Of a stretch of 64,000 nt of DNA, positions 57,690 to 64,000 are shown piece by piece. The notes below the pieces were generated by a model, which was not told the DNA's origin, searched no databases, and saw only the letters and a list, made by a program, of their open reading frames with translations. The DNA comes from Diphasiastrum complanatum. Its lineage: Eukaryota; Streptophyta; Lycopodiopsida; Lycopodiales; Lycopodiaceae. A program made the translations under genes and the position numbers. How positions within the stretch are numbered: the stretch's first letter is position 1; every line of letters begins with the position of its first letter. Location: NCBI GenBank assembly GCA_029204225.1, contig CM055095.1, positions 32,799,732 to 32,863,731 of the forward strand, written 5' to 3'.

Positions 57690-60030
57690 TTCATGGACCG
57701 TTGAGCAACGATATGCTTGAGTACACTTGAGCCCGCATAGGGAAATTGAACGAACGATAGCGTACGATAGATCAAGAGTTTACTTGTAACTGAGCCTCTG
57801 CACCTCGAGCCTGCTGTGGAACCCAGTGTCGCTACTCAGGAGGCGGATGTATGCGAACCAGTCCGCACGCAGCTCTGTTGAATTTCACACGTGTGGATTG
57901 TCCACAACATGTACTTGTGATCTCCTAAGGTGTGTAGATGCACCAAGGTCAAGACTAGATTGAGATTCAAGATCTATCTTTGATTCTATGGCAAAAACAC
58001 ACTACTACATGCATTCAATCACTTCCAACTCTCACTCACACGTGTGGGAAGTGTTCCAAAAGTATTCTAAGTAAAAACAAGCTGCTCTCCTCGGGTAGAG
58101 AGAGAAAAATCATCATGAGCTCTTGGGTAGAGAGAGAAAGTTAGAAATTCAATGACACTCAAAATCCACTCAATCTCAAAATCAAATTAGATCCAAAATG
58201 AGGAGTACAATGATACTAGTAGATTGGACCATTGATCCATGCACCTCTAAATTCTATTGGACTATATTCAAGCACACCTCAAATTCCTATTGGACCACAC
58301 ATGGTTCCACCTCTAAAACCTATTGGACCTCTTAAACTTCATCAAACAAAAGCATTACACTTGTCTACACTCTAATTGGAACAAGTTTGGCCTCCTACTC
58401 TATTTTGGCTCAATAGTGGCATTACAAGTGGAAATGGATAATTTGCCATCTATGCCAAATTTGAACCTATCAACATCCTACACCTAAATGCTTGACTATG
58501 AAATTCTATGAGACCCCTATATCAAACATTTTGATTTACTTCACAATTCTCCACACGTGGGAACATCCTCCACACATGTGAGATTCACTTACAAACTTCT
58601 ATCATAAAAAATACCAAGCTAGATTTTTGCCAATTTCTCACAAGCTCTGCATCGTTGTACTGCCTCTTGCTCTGAAACAGCGGATGCAGTATGTGGGCCA
58701 CACTGTGAATTGGCCGATGAAACTTATCCCATCGCCGCTGCCACAAGTGCCTGATAGGCTCCAACCTGTGGACCAAACCACGCGGAGGCAACAGTTACAT
58801 ACCATCGTGTTGCGGCAGCAAGACGAAACAGAGTGCGAAATGGAAGTAAGGATGGTGAGACGGAAAAAAGTTATACCTGGCAGGGTCCAGCTAGGAACGC
58901 TGGAGAGACTCGCCTATGCGGTCCATGAACTCATAAATGAGGCCCATCGTGCACCCCTCGCGATCAATGAGCCTCAGAACAGAGTAAATGGGGCACATGA
59001 CATCCATCAGCTGCTGCATATCCACCTAGAAAGGCTCCATGAATAAGATGTCGTGGAAGGCCAAGCCCTCTGGGGTCGTGGACAGGTCCATGGCGGTGAA
59101 CTCTGCCGAAGTGGCCATGTGCCGCAATTCACCCTTGAGCTTGTGTAGCCGCTCAAGCATGATGAATTGGTAGGCGAAGCGGGTGTGGGCGGGCTTCTCC
59201 AAGTCGAGCCTGCATTGACAAACGGAGAGGCACATATGAAACGAGCATTAAATAAAGAAGCATCTTGAACGAGCCAAAAAAATCATAGCAGCTTACCTGC
59301 TGAATGTGCAGAAAAGGGCCGTCATGCGGCGCTTGCGTGTGACGAAGTCCACAACCGCAAGTGCCCTCGCGAGAATGTCACTAACCCAAGGCAGGCGCCC
59401 AATGGAATGCAAGAGGAGGTCCAGTGAGTGTACGGCACATGGAGTCCTCCAGACAATGGAGGGGTAGTCTGCCATAAGAAGCTCCCCCATACCGCGGTAG
59501 TTGGACACATTGTCCGTCACAATCTTTTGCGATACATTCACACGATCAGTTCACAACTTGGAAACACATTGCAATCAATCGAAAACTACGCAAAACTATT
59601 GTATCAACATTAAGCAGTAAATGACCAAGCAACCAATGAAAGAAGATTATACCTGGACAACGCGTTGTGGCCCGACCTCCTCTATCGTTGCGCGAATGAT
59701 GTCGTAAATGTACTCGGCCGAGTGCACTCTCCCTGCCTCGGAGGCATCGATGCTGCGCAGGAACATGGAACCATAACAACTAGAAACAATCACGTTGATG
59801 AGTGGACATCTGCGATGATCAGTCCACCCATCAGCCATGATGGAACAGCCGTATCTATCCCAAGCCTCGTGCAGTTTCAGAGCGAGAGGCAGTACGACGA
59901 TGCAGAGCTGCGTGCGGACTGGTTCGCATACATCTGCCTCCTCAGCAGCGACAGTGGGTTTTGCAGCAGGCTCGAGGTGCAGAGGCTCAGTTGTAAACTC
60001 TTGATCTATCGTACGTTGTCGTTCGTTCAA
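57690..60030 (-). pseudogene. hAT transposase C (minus strand), interrupted
   Basis: From about 59880 downward: 'AWDRYGCSIMADGWTDHRRCPL' and 'IIRATIEEVGPQRVVQV' (DUF659), an intron, 'VTDNVSNYRGMG', 'CAVHSLDLLL', 'RFAYQFIMLERLHKLKGELR', 'KFHRPIHSVAHILHPLF', then 'QYNDAEL', where a solo LTR (57876-58642) interrupts it; the sequence resumes below 57876 as the piece mirrored at 59900. The N-terminal BED part is missing, replaced at about 59880 by an inverted copy of C-terminal sequence. Only moderately similar to A and B, so a different hAT subfamily. Confidence 0.75.
57876..58642 (-). mobile_element. Solo LTR (767 bp)
   Basis: TG...CA ends (TGTTGAATTTC ... TTTCTCACA) with a perfect 5-bp duplication AGCTC at 57871-57875 and 58643-58647. 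No internal region. Two CACACGTGTG palindromes (57886-57895 and 58037-58046), also found in the copia LTR and at 33 kb, suggest a related family; their position near one end hints at minus orientation. It arose by recombination between the two LTRs of a full element. Confidence 0.85.
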
Positions 60031-60480
60031 TTTCCCTACGCGGGCTCAAGTGTACTCAAGCATATCGTTACTCAACTGCAGGCACTCTCTAGGGCTGTTC
60101 GGCGAGGACCTTGCACGTGTTCGAGAGAACAGGCTCTTGTCTATATCATGGTGGGAGAGCTACGGCGCCGGGATGCCAGACCTGAGGACGCTCGCGCTCC
60201 GAGTCCTTTCATAGGTATGTTGTCTAATTTCATTCATCCAACCAGTTTTCGCATTTTCTCTACAAGGTCGATACTCACTCGAGTTGTTGCCAATTAATGC
60301 AGGACTGTTCTGCTTGCGTGTGCAAGCGGAACTGGTTAGCGTTCAGCCTTGTTCACATGAATAGACGGAACCTATGACCTGGTGTACTGCAACACCAACA
60401 CCAGGGTGGTTCGACGCATCACGGAGAGCATGAGGGCAGGAGGCGCACACGCCCTACTGCTGCAGGTATATTTCGTTGCT
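59885..60480 (+). pseudogene. hAT transposase C-terminal half (plus strand), right arm
   Basis: 'QYDDAELRADWFAYICLLSSDSG', a likely intron (GTAAAC...CTGCAG), 'LFGEDLARVRENRLLSIS' continuing 'WWESYGAGMPDLRTLALRVLS', a second intron (GTATGT...ATGCAG), then 'SACVCKRNWLAFSLVHMNRRN' (hAT C-terminal signature) and 'DLVYCNTNTRVVRRITE'. Inverted relative to the minus-strand transposase C it abuts at about 59885. Confidence 0.75.
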
Positions 60481-60780
60481 CTGTCGTTTTGCTTTCGTAT
60501 TGGTTTAAGACATTCAGTTTAGTGCCCTCACGGTTGCTTCGGCTATTCTCACAAAATCCTTCCGAAGTTTAGGGTCAAAACAGGGCTTCGGGGACACTTT
60601 GTCGGGATGGGACCTGAAAACATTCGGAATTGACAGAATGGTCCGGGAATACAATCCAACAATTCGTGATCCCGATACGATCTCAAGGGACCGAGCCTGG
60701 CTCGATTCGGGTGTCGTTCGGTCACCAGAAGAGTGGATGGTCATCATAACTGTGTCGTTCACTACAGGGAACCAAAAGGC

Positions 60781-60876
60781 CTACTGGCTGGCCCGACGAC
60801 GAGGGACCCTTTCCTGGACCATGGCCAGTTGTTCTGCGGTGAAGTTAATTCCAATCCGTTGCGTTTCCTCGCCCTC
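60781..60876 (-). pseudogene. ORF2 C-terminal fragment, right arm
   Basis: Same 96-nt length as 57057-57152; reads 'RIGINFTAEQLAMVQERV' on the minus strand and ends in TAG. Convergent with the plus-strand transposase half at 59885. Confidence 0.6.
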
Positions 60877-61433
60877 GCCAGCTCGGGCTGGGGGGAGTAG
60901 GTCCAAGGACCGTGAGGGCATGTAGCTGCAGCTCCCCATTATCTCACCCTAAAATAGTGAAATTCTGCTTCTTGCTTCCGTTCGTTGTGTCAGCAGACAT
61001 CTACCAGGACATGCTCCGACTAGTTGCCCACATGACACTGTACCATACTGTGTAGAATGCATCAATGGTCCGAGAACATAGTCCACAGGTCCGTGATCCC
61101 GATATGAACCCAAGGGATTGAGCCTAGCTCGATTCGGGTATCGTTCGGTCAAAATGGCCCTTTGACTGGAGAGAAGCGCAATTAGGTCAAGCGAAATGGA
61201 CTAGTTTTGCAACTCTTCGTCTGACGGCCATTTCTCCAAACGGGATCCATTTTGGGTGCCGTCTGTTTTGGCCAGTGGACAACCTCGATATCAACCTATG
61301 GGAAATGACCGACGGTCGGCCTGCAACGTCCGTCCGAAGTTTGACGTTAAACAGGGCCAGGGCTTTAGGGACACTTTTTCCGGTCGGGACCTGAAAACTG
61401 GAGATGTTTTGGAACCCCCATGCTGGTACGCAG

Positions 61434-64000
61434 ACCATGCTGGTACCACGGTACCACAATATAATAATAATTTTATTATTTAATATTTTTTTATAATTTT
61501 TATTAACCTAAACTACCCACCCCCCTAGCTTCTTCTCTCCCAAATTTTTTTGAGCCCATCGCTGCCCTACCGGTGATTGCTCCTGGTTTTGCTGCCCTGC
61601 CTTCGCTCGCCCCTCTTCTGATTTGCGTCGCCCTTCGCCCACAGACCGCCCTGCCTTGCATCTGATTTGCCTCTCCCTGCCTTCGCCCTGCATTCAGCGT
61701 CTCTCCAACAGTGAACCCTGTTGTTTTTTTTTCCGGCAATCCATCCTTCCAGCTTTAGCTTCAACTGCATTTTTTCCCTAGTTTTCTCCATCGCAATGGT
61801 GCAATCCGACCTTTCCGGTCTGTGGGACGAGGTAGACATTGTCAAGCGGGTGCCGACAAGTCCAACAAGATCGGTCAGAAGATCGTGCGTTACCGATATT
61901 GTCTCGTCGAATTTGCTGCGTCCCTCACTCGCCTTAAAGACCACCTGCTCGGTGCACGCGCCAAAAATGGTGGCACCTTAAATGCTGCCCCTTGTGGCAG
62001 CATGTCCGTCCCCGACAGGCAGCGACTACTGGACACCTACGGGCCGCGGCTCGTGGTGGAGGAGAACACCATTTTGGAGGGCGTTCTCTGGGTTTGCACC
62101 GCTCCTTATGTGGCTGACCCAGAGTTGCTGCCTGCTTGGCTGGCACGCACGAGGAGAGGGAGTCCATCCTCATCCCGTCCCATTGCCCCTCATCCCCCTC
62201 AGACAGTTCTGCCACACGCACCCCCATCTGCACCCATTCCGGAGGATCCCGTCCCATCACGTCCGCCAGTTACCACTGCGGTTCCACCACCACGTCCTTT
62301 TGCTCGCACGCCCCCAGTTTACGATTTTCTCATGGACTCTCCGCCACCCGAGCAGGCCTAGGATGCTACTGACGAGGCCTTCGAGGATGTGGATGAGATC
62401 CCTTCTTCCTTCCCTTCCCATCTGAATGACCTCCCCAGCCAGCAGTTTTCGTATCCCATTCCAGATGTTGCCTCTCCACCAATGCACCCCACCTATGCTG
62501 CTGCACCCATCCCTGCCAGTGCATCCCACTCTCCCCATTCCACGTCTACAACCGATGCATCCACTAGTGCCTAGCCTGTCGCGTCATCATCCATTCTCGT
62601 TACGGTTGGCGCACCGTGCTGGAGGTCCACCACCCGTCGGCCACCAGGTAGAGCCCTTGTGCAGCAGACCATTCGCGGCGCGCATCAGCCGCAATGGACA
62701 GAGAGGCCACACAGGTCGTGGCCAGTTTGATTTACGAGCTGAACCTACCTTTTGCCATCACCGATTTTGAGCCCTTCAGAAGGGCATTCCGCCTTGCACA
62801 GTCTGTCAGCCCTAGCTGGAGAGTCTTTGGTTCAAAAGTTGTCCGCACGCACATGCTGAGAGATAGGGTCAAGTCCTTGTCTAGAGAGATGGAGCCTCTA
62901 TGCCGCCACTGGGCCACATATGGATGCAGCATCATGTCCGATGGCTGGACTGATGTTCGGAGGAGGCCGATTCTCAACATCTTGGTCTCCAGCTGCATGG
63001 GTACACAGTTTTTGAGAGCCGTGGATTGCAGTAGGGGGGGGAGAGTCATATCTGTAGATTTCATGTACGATGTCATTAGGTCTTCCATCCTATCCATAGG
63101 CCTCCACCCCAGCATGTCGTTACGGTGGTGATGGACAATGCCACCAACTGTGTTCAGATGCATGTCCTGCTAGAGGCCGAGTTTCCTCACATCGTCCATA
63201 CCCCCTGTGCGGCGCACGACATAGACCTTCTCATGGGGGACATAGGTGCACTGCCTTGGGTTAGAGCCATCGTCCGCGAGGCCCTCTTCCTGGTGACTTT
63301 TGTCACCAGGAAGAGGCGTGTTCTTGCCATGTTCAGGGTGTTCAGCCATTTGGACCTCCGTAAGCCAGCCCCCACACGCTTTGCATTTGACCTGGTGGTC
63401 ATCGACCGTCTGATCAGGTGCAAGGCCCAGCTTCCACAGATGGTTGCCAGTGATCTTTGGCGTGCCAGTACATTTCAGCACACGGAGGATGGGGAGCACT
63501 TTTCTTCCACGGTGAGGGGAGACTTGTTCTGGAGGGATGCATAGACATTGTCAGGACTGCTTTGACCACTCTACATTGTGTTTCGCATGGTTGACAGCGA
63601 GGGGTCGACACTTGGACTGGTGTATGAGCTCAAGGACCGAATCGGACAGTTTCTGCAGTTGATAAGCGGTATAGTGTTGTAATTGTTCTTTATCTTTTCA
63701 GTGTTTGCTAGTTTGTTTTTCTGTCGATGTTACATTTTTTCCAAAATTTGCTTCGACTTCGTGCAGGATGAGGAGCTGAGGTTCATCTGGGAGACGCGGT
63801 GGAACTACTTTCACAGGAGTATCCACAGTGTTGCACACATCTTGCATCCCCTCTTCCTCTCTCCGACACAGATATCAGACAGGGAGCTCGAGGCGGATTG
63901 GCTTGAGTACATCTACAGGGTGGGTCCACACATTGGCTTGGATCCTATCAGACTCATGGAGGAGCTAGCTTCATTTCGTTTCAGCATGGGCACGTTCGGT
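61434..64000 (+). mobile_element. hAT transposon B (5' part; runs off the window)
   Basis: Same family as A, opposite orientation. The start carries GGTACC motifs (about 61440-61455), followed by a leader that aligns with A's leader through the shared 'ctttagcttca', 'tttttccctagttttctcc' and 'atggtgcaatccgacc' landmarks. Confidence 0.75.
61796..64000 (+). pseudogene. hAT transposase, element B (partial)
   Basis: ATG at 61796. BED finger ('CLVEFAASLTRLKDHLLG') after an early frameshift near 61845, Pro/Ser-rich linker, DUF659 ('YGCSIMSDGWTDVRRRPILN', 'MDNATNCVQMH', 'HTPCAAHDIDLL'), an intron at about 63669-63767 (GTATAG...GTGCAG), then 'DEELRFIWETRWNYFHRSIHS' to the window edge. Breaks: stops at 62359 and 62572, a frameshift near 63120 and a stop at 63542. 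The linker is open across the point where A has TGA 54855, so A and B decayed independently after a common ancestor. Confidence 0.85.

Larger units (their letters stand above)
56455..57871. repeat. Left arm of a large inverted duplication
   Basis: Diverged reverse complement of about 59885-61434: matching landmarks in mirror order include the 'gcataccagca' end, 'aaaactagtccatttcg', the ORF2 fragment, 'cccgaatcgagcca', 'ggtcccatcccagc' and the transposase C-terminal piece at 57690-57871. The telomere-like array (57591-57646) is only in this arm, while the right arm has an extra ~0.45 kb of transposase (about 60070-60520). Confidence 0.75.
59885..61434. repeat. Right arm of the large inverted duplication
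   Basis: Mirror of 56455-57871. It ends where the terminus of hAT B begins ('tggtacgcagaccatgctggtacc' region, about 61420-61455). Confidence 0.75.

Overview
Land-plant nuclear DNA, almost certainly from a large, repeat-rich genome. The plant assignment rests on an RLP51/RLP55-type leucine-rich-repeat receptor-like protein, an interstitial TTTAGGG (plant-type telomere) array, and Ty1/copia, Ty3/gypsy, CACTA and hAT transposons that use plant-style introns. A first exon matching CFAP57/WDR65, a protein of motile cilia, points to a plant with swimming sperm (bryophyte, lycophyte, fern, cycad or Ginkgo). The species cannot be told from the sequence.

Layout. 1-6.5 kb: AT-rich, no gene, several old repeats. 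6.5-9.1 kb: an intact single-exon RLP gene on the minus strand with its promoter. 9.2-17.8 kb: repeat graveyard, with a tRNA-derived retroposon that has a perfect 15-bp target duplication, an antisense piece of a non-autonomous LTR element fused to a broken copia pol fragment, an older LTR-element remnant and a possible solo LTR. 17.9-28.4 kb: a decayed minus-strand CACTA (TNP2) transposase gene whose N-terminal part carries a SET domain, split by a young intact Ty1/copia element (19677-25834; LTRs 682 bp and almost identical; TSD ATGGT). 28.7-35.5 kb: degenerate repeats, very long CT/AC microsatellites, a broken transposon-like gene, an antisense LTR/primer-binding-site remnant and two more tRNA-derived retroposons. 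36.4-38.7 kb: a multi-exon minus-strand gene related to the Crypton/ZMYM tyrosine-recombinase domain, with three breaks. 40.7-41.3 kb: CFAP57 exon 1, followed by what looks like a very long intron filled with repeats. 42.2-45.6 kb: a complete non-autonomous LTR retrotransposon with no coding capacity. 46-49 kb: gypsy integrase remnants. 49.4-64 kb: GC-richer hAT territory, with one complete but broken element (A), one cut by the window end (B), and between them a rearranged third copy (C) lying in a large inverted duplication and hit by a solo LTR.

Working genes: only the RLP gene, the copia polyprotein and the visible CFAP57 exon look intact. Nearly everything else is mobile DNA at various stages of decay. 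The most unusual items are the SET-domain-bearing CACTA transposase, the Crypton-like recombinase gene in a plant, the short tRNA-derived retroposon family with clear target-site duplications, and a hAT family with a conserved small convergent second ORF.
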